Shown here piece by piece: positions 46,017 to 56,087 of a DNA stretch of 64,000 nt. Position numbers and translations under genes: made by a program. The notes beneath the pieces were generated by a model. That model saw only the letters and a program-made list of their open reading frames with translations. It made no database searches and had not been told where the DNA came from. The first letter of the stretch is position 1; the number at the start of each line of letters is the position of its first letter. Source of the DNA: Pseudidiomarina donghaiensis (GTDB lineage Bacteria > Pseudomonadota > Gammaproteobacteria > Enterobacterales > Alteromonadaceae). Location: assembly GCF_900116895.1 (NCBI RefSeq), contig NZ_FPCF01000003.1, positions 1 through 64,000 on the forward strand, in the 5' to 3' direction.

Positions 46017-48691
46017 GCTGGAATATTCACAATTAAGCGCACCGAATCTAACTGCAATAGAGGAGATTTAAACGCCTGTTGTAATTCAGCTTTACGTAAT
46101 TCAATAGCATCAAGTTCGGTTTGCCGCACCATTGGGTTGCGCTGCTTCAATTTTTCAAGGCGCGCGAACTGCTGATTAAGTTGTTGTTGCATTTTTTCTA
46201 GTGCTTGGTTAGTTACCACTTGCTGCTGTTGTTCAGCTGAATGCCACGCTTGCTGGATAGCCTGCTGACACTCACGCCGCAGTTGCTTGACCAGTAGTCT
46301 GCCCTGTTTTTTGTCAATAAACTGCAACTGTGAATCGAGAGCGTTTGCGGCTACTTTATCGGTTAAGTCGCGACCTTGGCTATCAAGCAAAACCCGGAAG
46401 GTTTGGCGTGGATAAAATTCGTTAGCCACCAACTGTTTTGGGGCCATCACTAAGCTACTAAACGTTAATTCAATAAACCAAGCACCAGCAGGCAGCGCAC
46501 GGTTTTTTAAAATACCTAGAGCGGTACAGCCGTACGTGTCAAAACTAAGAAGTTCAAGCGCTTGTTGAACAAATGGATGATCCCAAGTTAGGTAGGCGAC
46601 GTCTTCGTGAGTTAAAGCATGCTCACGAGAGAAAGTCACAGTAATACCTTCGTCAGCCAAACCTGCAACCGGTACACGCATTTGATCGGACGGCCTCAAC
46701 CAACCGCTGTACTCATCAAGTCGATCGTAATCAACGCCAAATCTTGCCCAGAATGACTCCATGAAAGATTGTAACTCGTCAGCTTTTTCATTGAGTCGAA
46801 TATGTTCCAACAAGGCTTCAATCTGATGTGGGCGAAATGCATTCAGCTCTTGCAGTCTATCGCGACCGGCTTCCACGCTATCTCTGAGCTCCGCCGCTGC
46901 TATTTCGGTGTCGCTAACTAACTGGGCTAATTCAAGCTCGTCAAGTTGGCCAATTTCGTTGACATCGATAAGCTCATGTACGCGTTCGGCAAATTGCCGG
47001 AATATGCTTTCACCAATGGCATTCGTTTGCGTAAATGCCTGCATCGCTTGGTACCAAGCAAACAGAACCTGTTCTGCGGTATTTTCAACCACCGGTACAT
47101 GGATGAAAATATCGGCTTGTTGACCTATACGGTCGAGGCGCCCGATACGCTGTTCAAGCAAGTCTGGGTGATGCGGCAAATCAAATAAAATAAGGTGTTG
47201 CGAAAACTGGAAATTGCGGCCTTCACTACCAATTTCTGAGCATAATAAAATTGGGCAGCCATCTTCGGGGCTCGCAAAATAGGCGGCCGCGCGGTCACGT
47301 TCCAAGAGGCTTAGCCCTTCATGAAATACAGCCGCATGAACACCTTGCTGTACACGCAGCATTTCGTGTAACGCAAGTACGGTTTCGGTATGGCGACAAA
47401 TAAGCACAAGCTTGTCATTTTTGTGTTGTTTTAGCAGCTCGACAAGCCAGTTAAATCGTACTGCAAGGGAATCACCGGCCGGCAACTCATAATTGCACAA
47501 GTGGCGGGTTGGAAAGCCACCGATGTGAGCTCGGCTATTTCGAAACATAACGCGGCCAGTGCCGTAGTTATCGAGCAGTTCATCAAGCTCAGCCGTTTTT
47601 CTAGCTTGCGCTAAAGCTTCTGCTTGTGGCGCCAGTTCGCGGTAGTTGGCTTGCTCCTCGGTAAAGCGCTCAAAACTATTAAAACGATCTGGGTCCAGTA
47701 ATTGTAGCCGTGAAAAATGTGCGGCAATGCCGGCCTGCTCTGGTGTTGCCGTCAGCATCAGTAAACTTGAAACATGCTCGGTAAGCCGTTTCAGCACTTG
47801 AAAACGCTTGTCTTCAGGGGCAACTTGATGGGCTTCATCAATGACTAATAAATCCCATTCCACTTCGAATAACTCACCGGACCACATTGGATGTGAAAGC
47901 AGTGACTGCGGCACCAATACTAACTGTTCGCTGGCAAACACAGCACCGCCATCAATTGCAGCTTGTTCGCAGCGTTCAATATCAAACAAGCTAAATTGCA
48001 AATTAAAACGTCGTAACAGTTCGACCAGCCATTGATGCGCGAGGCTGTCGGGCACAACAACCAAAATGCGTTCGCTGCGACCTGTAAGTAGACGACGGTG
48101 CATAATCAAGCCCGCTTCAATGGTTTTCCCTAAACCAACTTCGTCCGCCAAAAGCACACGTGGTTGATGACGATCAGCAACCGTTGCGGCAATATAGAGT
48201 TGATGGGGTAGTAGCTCTGCCCGCGCACCCATGAGGCCTGCAGCTGGATTTCCTTGCCACGTTTGTAAATGGCGCTGCGCGCGTAACCGTAGGTTATACA
48301 TATCGAGACGGTCAAGTTTACCGGCTAAAATACGAGTTAACGGTTGATTGGTTGCGACTTGCGCTGCTAACTGTGACTCGGGTACAAGTACCTTCTCTTC
48401 ATTATCTTCACGAATACCATGATAGGTAAGTACACCACTGTCATCGTCTACCTGAGTTACACGAAAAGACCAGCCATCGCCGTGTTGGCCCACTTCGTCA
48501 ACAAATAGTTGATAGCGAGCTAATGGTGCTTCGCTGATAGCGTATTGGCGCATTTCTCCGGTAACCGGAAATAACACCGAAACCATACGGCCTTGAAGCT
48601 GAGTAACCATACCCAACCCTTGCTCCATTTCGGTTTCACTTAACCAGCGTTGCCCCGGAATAAATTGCATTGCGTTTACTTTCGCTACCAT
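46013..48691 (-). CDS. rapA: RNA polymerase-associated helicase RapA
   Basis: An 892-residue Swi2/Snf2 ATPase that recycles stalled RNA polymerase. Motif I is LADEVGLGKTIEAG, motif II VIDEAHQ, motif III TATPEQ, and motifs V-VI LLCSEIGSEGRNFQF and EQRIGRLDRIGQ. The C-terminal region matches RapA through APKQL and SVRLIVNIP. It is about 76 residues shorter than E. coli RapA (968), with deletions in the region between the two ATPase lobes. ATG 48691 has AAGG 9 nt upstream; ATG 48670 is the alternative. Confidence 0.96.
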   Translation of the reverse strand: MVAKVNAMQFIPGQRWLSETEMEQGLGMVTQLQGRMVSVLFPVTGEMRQYAISEAPLARYQLFVDEVGQHGDGWSFRVTQVDDDSGVLTYHGIREDNEEKVLVPESQLAAQVATNQPLTRILAGKLDRLDMYNLRLRAQRHLQTWQGNPAAGLMGARAELLPHQLYIAATVADRHQPRVLLADEVGLGKTIEAGLIMHRRLLTGRSERILVVVPDSLAHQWLVELLRRFNLQFSLFDIERCEQAAIDGGAVFASEQLVLVPQSLLSHPMWSGELFEVEWDLLVIDEAHQVAPEDKRFQVLKRLTEHVSSLLMLTATPEQAGIAAHFSRLQLLDPDRFNSFERFTEEQANYRELAPQAEALAQARKTAELDELLDNYGTGRVMFRNSRAHIGGFPTRHLCNYELPAGDSLAVRFNWLVELLKQHKNDKLVLICRHTETVLALHEMLRVQQGVHAAVFHEGLSLLERDRAAAYFASPEDGCPILLCSEIGSEGRNFQFSQHLILFDLPHHPDLLEQRIGRLDRIGQQADIFIHVPVVENTAEQVLFAWYQAMQAFTQTNAIGESIFRQFAERVHELIDVNEIGQLDELELAQLVSDTEIAAAELRDSVEAGRDRLQELNAFRPHQIEALLEHIRLNEKADELQSFMESFWARFGVDYDRLDEYSGWLRPSDQMRVPVAGLADEGITVTFSREHALTHEDVAYLTWDHPFVQQALELLSFDTYGCTALGILKNRALPAGAWFIELTFSSLVMAPKQLVANEFYPRQTFRVLLDSQGRDLTDKVAANALDSQLQFIDKKQGRLLVKQLRRECQQAIQQAWHSAEQQQQVVTNQALEKMQQQLNQQFARLEKLKQRNPMVRQTELDAIELRKAELQQAFKSPLLQLDSVRLIVNIPA

Positions 48692-48848
48692 TCAATAAGA
48701 CCTTTACAGCATAGTCGATAAAAAGGGCGCACATGGTAGCGAAAAATATTTCAATATTCACACCATTTTCATAAAAGTTGGGCTAGTCTTAATAATTAGT
48801 AGCGCGTTATCACAATCAATAAAATATCAACGTAGCTTGAGGTCCCGC

Positions 48849-50234
48849 ATGACTGAAACCACACCGAAGTATTATCTGCTTGATACCAACATCTTACTGC
48901 ACGAACCCCTCGCATTTTTGAATTTTGAAGAACATAACGTCGTAATTCCGATGGTTGTTTTAGAAGAGCTCGATAACATAAAAGACCGACACAAAGATGT
49001 CAGTCGTGAAGCTCGATTAGCCATACGCTCATTGGAAGACGCTTTAAAAGATGCAACCCCCGACGAAATTCTTGCCGGCGTGCCTTTAGCAAACATGCAT
49101 GGCGCGCATCATGCACAGGGAACATTAGCGATTTATCCCGATTATCAGCTTAAGCAACAAGATGCCGTGCTGAACCTATCAGAAAACGATCATCGAATTA
49201 TTCAATCCGCACTCGAAATTCAGAAGAAATATAGCGACACAAAAGTAGTGCTGGTGACCAAAGACATCAACATGCGACTGAAAGCCAAGGGGGCTGGGGT
49301 TAAGCACGTTGAAGATTATCGTACCGACCAACTTATTGACGATATTAAATATTTGTCCAAGGGGTTTGTTGAAATTGAGGGTGACTTCTGGACTAATGTC
49401 GGTGATGTGACAAGCGCTCAAGAAGGCCGCGAAACCTTTCATGAAATTGCGCGAGAGATATTACCTACTGTATTTCGAAATCAATATATTATTGATGACA
49501 GCGAGCATTTTGCCGCCAAAGTTGTTGGTTACGATCAACACCATGTGCGGCTGCACGATATTGGCTTTGAACGAATGATGAGCTATCGGGCGTGGGGCAT
49601 TCAACCAAAAAATATTTATCAAGCCATGGCAATGAACGCGTTGCTAGACCCCGCTATAGATTTAGTTATTTTGACGGGGCCCGCCGGTAGCGGTAAAACC
49701 CTACTAGCACTCGCTGCTGCACTTGAGTTGGTTATTGAGCAGGGAATATATGAAAAAATTATTGTGACCCGCAACACGCCTGAAATAGCCGAGTCTATTG
49801 GTTACTTGCCCGGTACCGAAGAAGAGAAAATGGCACCTTGGTTAGCCGCAATTACAGACTCGCTTGAAGTGCTTCACAAGCATGATGAAAGCATGGAATC
49901 TAGCCTAAATTACATCATGAACAAGGCGAATATTCAGTTTAAGTCGCTCAACTTTATGCGTGGCCGCAGTATTCAAAATGCCATTGTTATTCTTGACGAG
50001 TCACAAAACCTAACTGCTTCGCAATTAAAAACGATTATTACCCGTTGTGGTACCGGTACTAAAATAATTTGTTCAGGCAACTTAGCGCAAATTGATAGTT
50101 ATTATCTAACAGCGGTAACTTCCGGTTTAACTTATATTGTAGAGCGTTTTAAAGACTACCCAGGTAGTGCAACGGTCAATTTGAACGGTGTCGTAAGAAG
50201 TTCGCTGGCGCAATATGCCGAAGAAAATTTGTAA
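48849..50234 (+). CDS. PIN-PhoH fusion protein (PhoH2 type)
   Basis: A 461-residue protein with an N-terminal PIN nuclease domain (about 6-150; acidic residues D12, E39/E40, D114 and D139) joined to a PhoH ATPase (Walker A GPAGSGKT at 277-284, Walker B ILDESQN at 381-387). PhoH2 proteins of this type act as RNA helicase plus ribonuclease in mycobacteria. ATG 48849 has GAGGT 5 nt upstream; an in-frame TTG four codons earlier is less likely. No small antitoxin-like reading frame precedes it. It is divergent from rapA and convergent with ruvX. Confidence 0.92.
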   Translation: MTETTPKYYLLDTNILLHEPLAFLNFEEHNVVIPMVVLEELDNIKDRHKDVSREARLAIRSLEDALKDATPDEILAGVPLANMHGAHHAQGTLAIYPDYQLKQQDAVLNLSENDHRIIQSALEIQKKYSDTKVVLVTKDINMRLKAKGAGVKHVEDYRTDQLIDDIKYLSKGFVEIEGDFWTNVGDVTSAQEGRETFHEIAREILPTVFRNQYIIDDSEHFAAKVVGYDQHHVRLHDIGFERMMSYRAWGIQPKNIYQAMAMNALLDPAIDLVILTGPAGSGKTLLALAAALELVIEQGIYEKIIVTRNTPEIAESIGYLPGTEEEKMAPWLAAITDSLEVLHKHDESMESSLNYIMNKANIQFKSLNFMRGRSIQNAIVILDESQNLTASQLKTIITRCGTGTKIICSGNLAQIDSYYLTAVTSGLTYIVERFKDYPGSATVNLNGVVRSSLAQYAEENL

Positions 50235-50255
50235 CCGGTATAGGTGTGGTTGGGC

Positions 50256-50666
50256 TTAAATTTGGCTTAAGTAATCTTCAACAATGAGTTGTGCGGCGGC
50301 ACTATCAATTTTGCCTTTTTGCAATTGCTTGTAACCGCCGCGACTAAACAAGTCCTCTTTGGCCGCTACCGTGGTTAAGCGCTCGTCTTGCAAAACTACC
50401 TGCACGCCGAACCGACCATGCACTCTGTTAGCAAATTTGCGAGCTAAGTCAGTAAGGGGTTGGTCAGTACCATCCATATTCAAAGGAAGCCCAACAACAA
50501 CGATATCGGGCTGCCATTCCGCGAATAATTTTGCGACTAAATCCCAGTTGGGTTGGCCATCTTTGGCTTTTAAGGCCGGCAGCGGTGAGGCTGTGCCGGT
50601 TAGTGATTGCCCGACCGCAACACCAATGCTGTGTGTGCCAAAGTCAAAGCCGATTACTTGACTCAT
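50256..50666 (-). CDS. ruvX: Holliday junction resolvase-like RuvX (YqgF)
   Basis: A 136-residue RNase H-fold protein; in E. coli YqgF acts in 16S pre-rRNA processing. The first catalytic Asp is in [24 protein letters not shown] and QDERLTT also match. ATG 50666 overlaps the yqgE stop (ATGA). The position after yqgE and gshB is the standard gammaproteobacterial order. Confidence 0.96.
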   Translation of the reverse strand: MSQVIGFDFGTHSIGVAVGQSLTGTASPLPALKAKDGQPNWDLVAKLFAEWQPDIVVVGLPLNMDGTDQPLTDLARKFANRVHGRFGVQVVLQDERLTTVAAKEDLFSRGGYKQLQKGKIDSAAAQLIVEDYLSQI

Positions 50667-51229
50667 GCATGACCTACGTCTGGGCCAAGTTGCCACGTTT
50701 GAATACCTAACTTTTTCACTGCTTTTTGCCAGCGTTCGTTGCTAGGTGTATGAAAAAGAATGTCATTGTCGGCAGGAATAGTTAGCCAGCTATTTTCAGC
50801 TAGTTCTCGCTCTAATTGACCAGCTTCCCAACCCGCATAACCTAGGGTTAAAAGATAATCGTTTGGTTTATTGCCTTGGCCAAGAGCCTCAAGAATATCT
50901 TTTGATGTGGTTATTGTCACGTCATCACTGAGTTTGACAGAGCTGCGCCATATATGATCATTCGAATGCAGCACAAAGCCCCGATCACGTGCCAACGGGC
51001 CGCCAGAATAAACCGGAGTATCTAGACCTCGGGTTTCATCGGGTATAACGATTTCCAGTTTTTCGAGCAAGTCTTCAACATTTAGTTCTACCGGTTGATT
51101 GATAATCAACCCCATGGCTCCTTCGTTATTGTGCTCACAAATATAGGTCACTGTGCGCGCAAAATAAGGATCATCCATGCTCGGCATGGCAATCAAAAAG
51201 TGATTTTGTAGACTACTTAATGTTTCCAT
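50663..51229 (-). CDS. yqgE: YqgE/AlgH family protein
   Basis: A 188-residue DUF179 protein of unknown biochemical role. [33 protein letters not shown] and a central [15 protein letters not shown] are diagnostic; [11 protein letters not shown] lies near the C-terminus. ATG 51229 shares an A with the gshB TGA (TGATG), so it is translationally coupled; a GTG two codons upstream is possible. Confidence 0.95.
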   Translation of the reverse strand: METLSSLQNHFLIAMPSMDDPYFARTVTYICEHNNEGAMGLIINQPVELNVEDLLEKLEIVIPDETRGLDTPVYSGGPLARDRGFVLHSNDHIWRSSVKLSDDVTITTSKDILEALGQGNKPNDYLLTLGYAGWEAGQLERELAENSWLTIPADNDILFHTPSNERWQKAVKKLGIQTWQLGPDVGHA

Positions 51230-52176
51230 CAACACAAACCCAATTGTCTTTCTACGGCTTCAAAAACTTTAGCGGCTATATTGATATCATATGCGGCCTC
51301 TATTTCGCGCATGCAAGTAGGGCTAGTGACATTAATTTCGGTCACCCGGTCACCAATAACATCTAATCCGACAATGGTAAGGCCGCGACGTTTTAATTCT
51401 GGGCCCACCTGACGCGCTAGTTCCCAATCGCTTTCGCTTAAAGGTTGAGGGCGACCACTGCCGCCAGCAGCAAGGTTACCACGAGTTTCGCCGGCCGAAG
51501 GAACACGAGCTAATGCATAGGGCATCGGTTCACCGTCAATAATTAAAATGCGTTTATCGCCGTCTTTAATTTCAGGCAAATAACGCTGCACCATCGCGAA
51601 GCGCTGGCCATGTTCGGTTAAGGTTTCAATAATAACACCAAGGTTGGTGCCGTCTTCGCGAACACGGAATATTGACGCGCCGCCCATACCGTCAAGTGGC
51701 TTTAGAATAATATCCTGATGCTCGGCATGAAACGCTCGAATTTGTTCAGCTCGACGCGTCACAATGGTCGCAGGAGTAAGCTCAGGGAACCAAGCAGTGA
51801 ACAGTTTTTCATTACAGTCGCGCAGACTTTGTGGCTTGTTGACCACTAAAGCACCACGACGCTCTGCAAGTTCCAAAATATGGGTTGCGTAGACAAACTC
51901 AGTATCAAATGGCGGGTCTTTGCGCATCATAATTACATCAAATGAGCCAAGTGACATCTCAGTCGGCTCGCCTAATGTATAAAAATCTGTGGCCTGGTCG
52001 ACGACTTGCAGCGAGCGCGCGTTAGCCATTGGTTCACTGGCCACAATGGATAAGTCATTCATGGTTAAATAGTACAACTCATAATTACGCGCCTGCGCTT
52101 CGAGCAACAAGCGAAAACTTGTGTCTTTATAGGTTTTTACCGACTCAATCGGGTCCATAATCATGGCAAGTTTCAT
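51229..52176 (-). CDS. gshB: Glutathione synthetase
   Basis: A 315-residue ATP-grasp ligase joining gamma-glutamylcysteine and glycine. Conserved features are the N-terminal MDPIESVKTYKDTSF, the ATP-grasp KPLDGMGGASIFR, and the C-terminal INVTSPTCMREI. Length equals E. coli GshB (316). It follows rsmE by 9 bp. Confidence 0.98.
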   Translation of the reverse strand: MKLAMIMDPIESVKTYKDTSFRLLLEAQARNYELYYLTMNDLSIVASEPMANARSLQVVDQATDFYTLGEPTEMSLGSFDVIMMRKDPPFDTEFVYATHILELAERRGALVVNKPQSLRDCNEKLFTAWFPELTPATIVTRRAEQIRAFHAEHQDIILKPLDGMGGASIFRVREDGTNLGVIIETLTEHGQRFAMVQRYLPEIKDGDKRILIIDGEPMPYALARVPSAGETRGNLAAGGSGRPQPLSESDWELARQVGPELKRRGLTIVGLDVIGDRVTEINVTSPTCMREIEAAYDINIAAKVFEAVERQLGLC

Positions 52177-52185
52177 CGAATATCC

Positions 52186-52926
52186 TTAGGCAAGGTCGCC
52201 AAATTGGTATTGAATAACGCTGAGTGCAGTTAGCGCCGCTGTTTCAGTTCTTAAAATACGTGGGCCCAAACGTACTGGCAAAAACTCATGTGACGCTGTT
52301 GCCTGAACTTCAGTTTCGGTTAAGCCGCCTTCGGGGCCAATAAACAAGGTGACCTGCTGCGGGCTATCCGCTAAATCACGTAGCGGCTTCGCAGCATAGG
52401 GGTCAAGAGTCAGTTTTAGCCCAGACGGTGCGCCAGCAGTAAGCCACTGCTGTAAATGCATCGGCGTGTGCACCTGAGGCACCACACTGCGGCCACTCTG
52501 CTCACACGCGGCAATGACGATTTTTTGCCATTGTTGTTGCTTTTTAAGCAACCGCTCGCCCGTTAACTTAACCCCGCAGCGTTCGGTAAATAACGGCGTA
52601 ATTTCAGTAACGCCAAGTTCAACTGACTTTTGCAATACAAAGTCCATCCGCTCGCCACGTGAAATACCCTGTGCTAAGTGAATAGCTAAAGGTGCCTCAG
52701 ATTGGTTCGTTGCAACGTGCTCAATAGTCACTGTTACCGAGCGCTTTGTTGCTTCAACAATGGTTGCGGCATAATTGTTGCCGTCACCATTAAATAGTTC
52801 GAGCTGCTGCCCAGCTGTCATACGTAAGACACGGCCAACATGATTTGCGGCATCTTCAGAAAGATGGATGTTTGCACCGATCTGCCACGGTTGACCGGCA
52901 GCCTCATAAATACGTGGAACTCGCAT
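52186..52926 (-). CDS. rsmE: 16S rRNA m3U1498 methyltransferase
   Basis: A 246-residue SPOUT methyltransferase. An N-terminal PUA-like domain with HVGRVLRMTAG is followed by the knotted SAM site: LFIGPEGGLTETE and LRTETAALTALSVIQY. First gene of rsmE-gshB-yqgE-ruvX, as in E. coli. The 145 bp between it and the divergent aminopeptidase gene should contain both promoters; none is convincing. Confidence 0.97.
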   Translation of the reverse strand: MRVPRIYEAAGQPWQIGANIHLSEDAANHVGRVLRMTAGQQLELFNGDGNNYAATIVEATKRSVTVTIEHVATNQSEAPLAIHLAQGISRGERMDFVLQKSVELGVTEITPLFTERCGVKLTGERLLKKQQQWQKIVIAACEQSGRSVVPQVHTPMHLQQWLTAGAPSGLKLTLDPYAAKPLRDLADSPQQVTLFIGPEGGLTETEVQATASHEFLPVRLGPRILRTETAALTALSVIQYQFGDLA

Positions 52927-53071
52927 TTGCAGCGGATTTCCTTATGCTGTTCACCAAGAGTATGTCGCATCTTACCACCGCTAAAGTCTATTTGGCATCT
53001 GCAAAACATTTGATTTTGTCGAACATCCGTCCGATCATGAGCGACAGCAAGCTCACAAGGAGAAATTATCA

Positions 53072-54913
53072 ATGTCCGTATTGCGAAAGCTTTTTACCAG
53101 TGTTATCGGGGTGACCCTCTGGCTAGCTACGGGGGTAGCCAAGGCGGAAGATGTGCACAGTTATGCGCGCCTGAACGAAGTTTCAACGCCACACCTTGAG
53201 TTGGCTCTTGACGTTGACTTTGCCAACCGAAAATTACAAGGCCATGCAACCTACACGTTACAACGTCATGATGACAGCACCCAAGTGTATTTGGACACCA
53301 GTCATTTGACGATAAAACGGACAGAGCTGTGGCTTAACGAGCAATGGCAGCCGACTAAATTCACGTTAGGCGATGTGCACCCAAGTTTAGGCAGTGAGCT
53401 AATTGTTGATATCGGCAGTGTAGCTAAAAAACTACGCATTCATTATGAAACTGTACCTAGCGCAAGTGGCTTGCAGTGGCTTACGCCGGAGCAAACAGCG
53501 GGTAAAAAACATCCATTTATGTTCAGTCAATCACAGCCGATACATGCACGGAGCTGGATTCCAATACAGGATACGCCAGCGCTGCGTTTGACATATAACG
53601 CGACAGTGACAACTCCCAAGGGGCTGTTGGCAGTCATGAGTGCTGATAATAGCCTCAGTGATAATCGCGATGGCGAATATCAGTTCAGTATGCCGCAAGC
53701 CATTCCGCCATATTTGATTGCCATAGCAGCGGGTGATCTCGCAATAAAATCAATCAGTGATAACGTTGCTGTGTTTGCTGAGCAATACATCCTTGATGAT
53801 GCGGCGTGGGAGTTTGCGGATACTCCTCGCATGATTGAAGTCACCGAAGCTATGTATGGTCCTTATCGCTGGGACCGTTATGACCTGCTTATTCTGCCGC
53901 CTAGCTTTCCATTCGGTGGCATGGAAAACCCACGTTTATCTTTTATTACGCCGACAGTAGTTTCTGGCGACCGCAGTTTGATTAATCTCATTGCGCATGA
54001 ATTGGCACATTCTTGGTCGGGTAATTTAGTTACTAACGCGAGCTGGCGCGACTTGTGGATCAACGAGGGGTTCACTAGCTACGTTGAAAATCGCATTATG
54101 GAGGCGTTGTTTGGAAAAGAACGCGCACAAATGGAGTTTGCTTTAGGCTATCAAGACCTCTTGGACAATTTAGAACGCCTTGAACCGAACGATACCGTAC
54201 TCAATATTCAGCTAGGAACGCGTCATCCAGATGATGTTTTCTCACAAGTTCCATATGTCAAAGGCCAGTTGTTTTTAGCTTATTTAGAAAACAAGTTTGG
54301 TCGCGACGTATTCGATAAGTTCTTACGTAAATACTTTGACGATTTTGCGTTTCAAAGTATTTCCACGGACCAATTTAAGATTTACTTGCAGCGTGAACTG
54401 CTGTCCCAAAAACCAGATGTTGTGAGCATGAGCAAAATTAACGAATGGTTGCACGAGCCCGGTTTACCAGCCGATGCGCCGAAGCCAACCTCGGATGCTT
54501 TTGCAAAAGTTGAGCAGCAAACCCAGCGCTGGTTAAAGGGCGCTCAGTTGCAAACTGAGCAATGGACCACACATGAATGGTTGCATTTTATCAATAATTT
54601 ACCGTTAGATATTTCAGCTGAAAATATGGCGCGGTTAGATCGTGAGTTTGGCTTGACTGACATTCAGAATAGCGAAATTGCACACGCCTGGTTGAAATTA
54701 TCGATTGTGAAAAAATATGAACCAGCACGCGACCGGTTGCGTAACTACTTGCTAACCATTGGTCGTAATAAATTAGTGAGTCCGTTGTACCGAGAGTTGG
54801 CCAAAACACCAGATAATTTAAAATGGGCTCGTGAGGTTTACGAACAAGCAAAACCTGGGTATCACCCACTGACACAAACGGTCAATGAGGCTTTGTTATA
54901 CTCAGAACATTAA
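53072..54913 (+). CDS. Exported M1-family aminopeptidase (LTA4H-like)
   Basis: A 613-residue zinc peptidase with a signal peptide ending AKA (about 1-25). The M1 features are all present: the exopeptidase motif GGMEN, and HEXXH-X18-E with H309, E310, H313 and E332. The C-terminal helical domain resembles leukotriene A4 hydrolase-type members common in marine gammaproteobacteria. It should trim N-terminal residues from peptides in the periplasm or outside, fitting a proteolytic lifestyle. AAGGAG lies 9 nt upstream of the ATG. Confidence 0.93.
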   Translation: MSVLRKLFTSVIGVTLWLATGVAKAEDVHSYARLNEVSTPHLELALDVDFANRKLQGHATYTLQRHDDSTQVYLDTSHLTIKRTELWLNEQWQPTKFTLGDVHPSLGSELIVDIGSVAKKLRIHYETVPSASGLQWLTPEQTAGKKHPFMFSQSQPIHARSWIPIQDTPALRLTYNATVTTPKGLLAVMSADNSLSDNRDGEYQFSMPQAIPPYLIAIAAGDLAIKSISDNVAVFAEQYILDDAAWEFADTPRMIEVTEAMYGPYRWDRYDLLILPPSFPFGGMENPRLSFITPTVVSGDRSLINLIAHELAHSWSGNLVTNASWRDLWINEGFTSYVENRIMEALFGKERAQMEFALGYQDLLDNLERLEPNDTVLNIQLGTRHPDDVFSQVPYVKGQLFLAYLENKFGRDVFDKFLRKYFDDFAFQSISTDQFKIYLQRELLSQKPDVVSMSKINEWLHEPGLPADAPKPTSDAFAKVEQQTQRWLKGAQLQTEQWTTHEWLHFINNLPLDISAENMARLDREFGLTDIQNSEIAHAWLKLSIVKKYEPARDRLRNYLLTIGRNKLVSPLYRELAKTPDNLKWAREVYEQAKPGYHPLTQTVNEALLYSEH

Positions 54914-54967
54914 TTGCGACCAGTTAATGCGAACACATTTTTAGCGCGACTAAAAGGGGAGTACGTT

Positions 54968-56023
54968 ATGCCAAAAGCAATTGGATACGCCGCGCAAGCA
55001 GCGGATAAACCGTTACAGTATTTTGAGTTTGATCGCCGTGAACCCACAGCAAGCGATGTTGAAATTGAAATTTTATACTGTGGAGTTTGTCACTCTGACT
55101 TGCACCAAGCTCGTAACGAATGGGGCGGCACGGTGTTTCCATGTGTTCCTGGCCACGAAATTGTGGGTAAAGTAACTCGTGTTGGAAGCAATGTTAGCAA
55201 GTACAAAGTGGGCGACACCGTGGGTGTTGGCTGCATGGTTGACTCCTGCCGTACCTGTGCGAACTGTGAAGACGGTTATGAGCAGTACTGCGACAATGGC
55301 TTTGTTGGAACTTACAACGGTGAAGACAAACATTCTGGTGGCGTCACCTTCGGTGGCTATTCAAATCGCATTACCGTGACCGAAGACTTTGTTCTAAAAG
55401 TATCAGACAAGCTTGACTTAGCTGGCGTTGCGCCATTGCTTTGTGCCGGTATTACCACCTACTCACCGCTACGCCATTGGGGCGTGACCAAGGGGCATAA
55501 AGTTGGCGTGGTAGGCCTTGGTGGTCTTGGCCATATGGCGGTGAAGTTAGCTAAAGCGATGGGCGCAGAAGTGGTGTTATTCACCACGTCGCCAAGTAAA
55601 GTGGACGATGCAAAACGCCTTGGCGCTGATCATGTCGTGATTTCAAAAGACGAAGAGCAAATGAAAACGTGGCGCAATAGCCTCGACTTTATTTTGAACA
55701 CGGTGGCCGCACCCCATGACCTTGATGCCTATTTAAGTTTACTGCGTTTGAATGGCACCATGACTTTAGTTGGTGTGCCGGCTGAGTCACACCCATCGCC
55801 CGCAGTGTATAACTTGATTGCGAAACGTCGGAGCCTTGCCGGCTCGCTGATTGGTGGCATTGCCGAAACTCAGGAAATGCTCGACTTCTGTGCTGAGCAC
55901 GGCATTACTTCGGACATTGAAATGATTGCCATGGATGACATTAATGACGCGTACGAACGGATGCTAAAAAGCGATGTGAAATATCGTTTTGTCATTGATA
56001 TGGCAACACTAAAACAGAAATAA
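54968..56023 (+). CDS. Zinc NAD(P)-dependent alcohol dehydrogenase (CAD-like)
   Basis: A 351-residue medium-chain dehydrogenase. The catalytic zinc site includes C41 and GHE (62-64); the structural zinc cysteines are C94, C97, C100 and C108. The nucleotide fold GLGGLGHMAVKLAKAMGA follows. The sequence falls with cinnamyl-alcohol/YahK-type aldehyde reductases, usually NADPH-dependent, acting on varied aldehydes. The start is ATG 54968 with GGGGAG 7 nt upstream, although an open frame extends to 54914. Its stop directly abuts a MetJ-like operator. Confidence 0.93.
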   Translation: MPKAIGYAAQAADKPLQYFEFDRREPTASDVEIEILYCGVCHSDLHQARNEWGGTVFPCVPGHEIVGKVTRVGSNVSKYKVGDTVGVGCMVDSCRTCANCEDGYEQYCDNGFVGTYNGEDKHSGGVTFGGYSNRITVTEDFVLKVSDKLDLAGVAPLLCAGITTYSPLRHWGVTKGHKVGVVGLGGLGHMAVKLAKAMGAEVVLFTTSPSKVDDAKRLGADHVVISKDEEQMKTWRNSLDFILNTVAAPHDLDAYLSLLRLNGTMTLVGVPAESHPSPAVYNLIAKRRSLAGSLIGGIAETQEMLDFCAEHGITSDIEMIAMDDINDAYERMLKSDVKYRFVIDMATLKQK

Positions 56024-56039
56024 AGACTTTTAGACGTCT
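56024..56039. promoter_or_regulatory. MetJ operator (two adjacent met boxes)
   Basis: AGACGTCT (56032-56039) is a perfect match to the E. coli MetJ box. The adjacent 8-mer AGACTTTT (56024-56031) matches 6 of 8, giving the tandem arrangement MetJ needs. metK is a known MetJ target. A further single AGACGTTT (7 of 8) lies at 56108-56115, closer to metK. The operator begins right after the dehydrogenase stop codon. Confidence 0.65.
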
Positions 56040-56047
56040 AAATGTAG

Positions 56048-56087
56048 AAAAGTGGGCGTAGTTTCGATAAACTACGCCCACTTTTTT
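56048..56087. terminator. Strong bidirectional-looking terminator before metK
   Basis: A perfect 17-bp stem, 56048-56064 with 56069-56085, closed by CGAT and followed by a T run to 56087; A residues on the 5' side would give a U tail on the other strand. It can end dehydrogenase transcription, but it lies between the MetJ operator and metK, so it could also sit in a metK leader. Confidence 0.9.
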
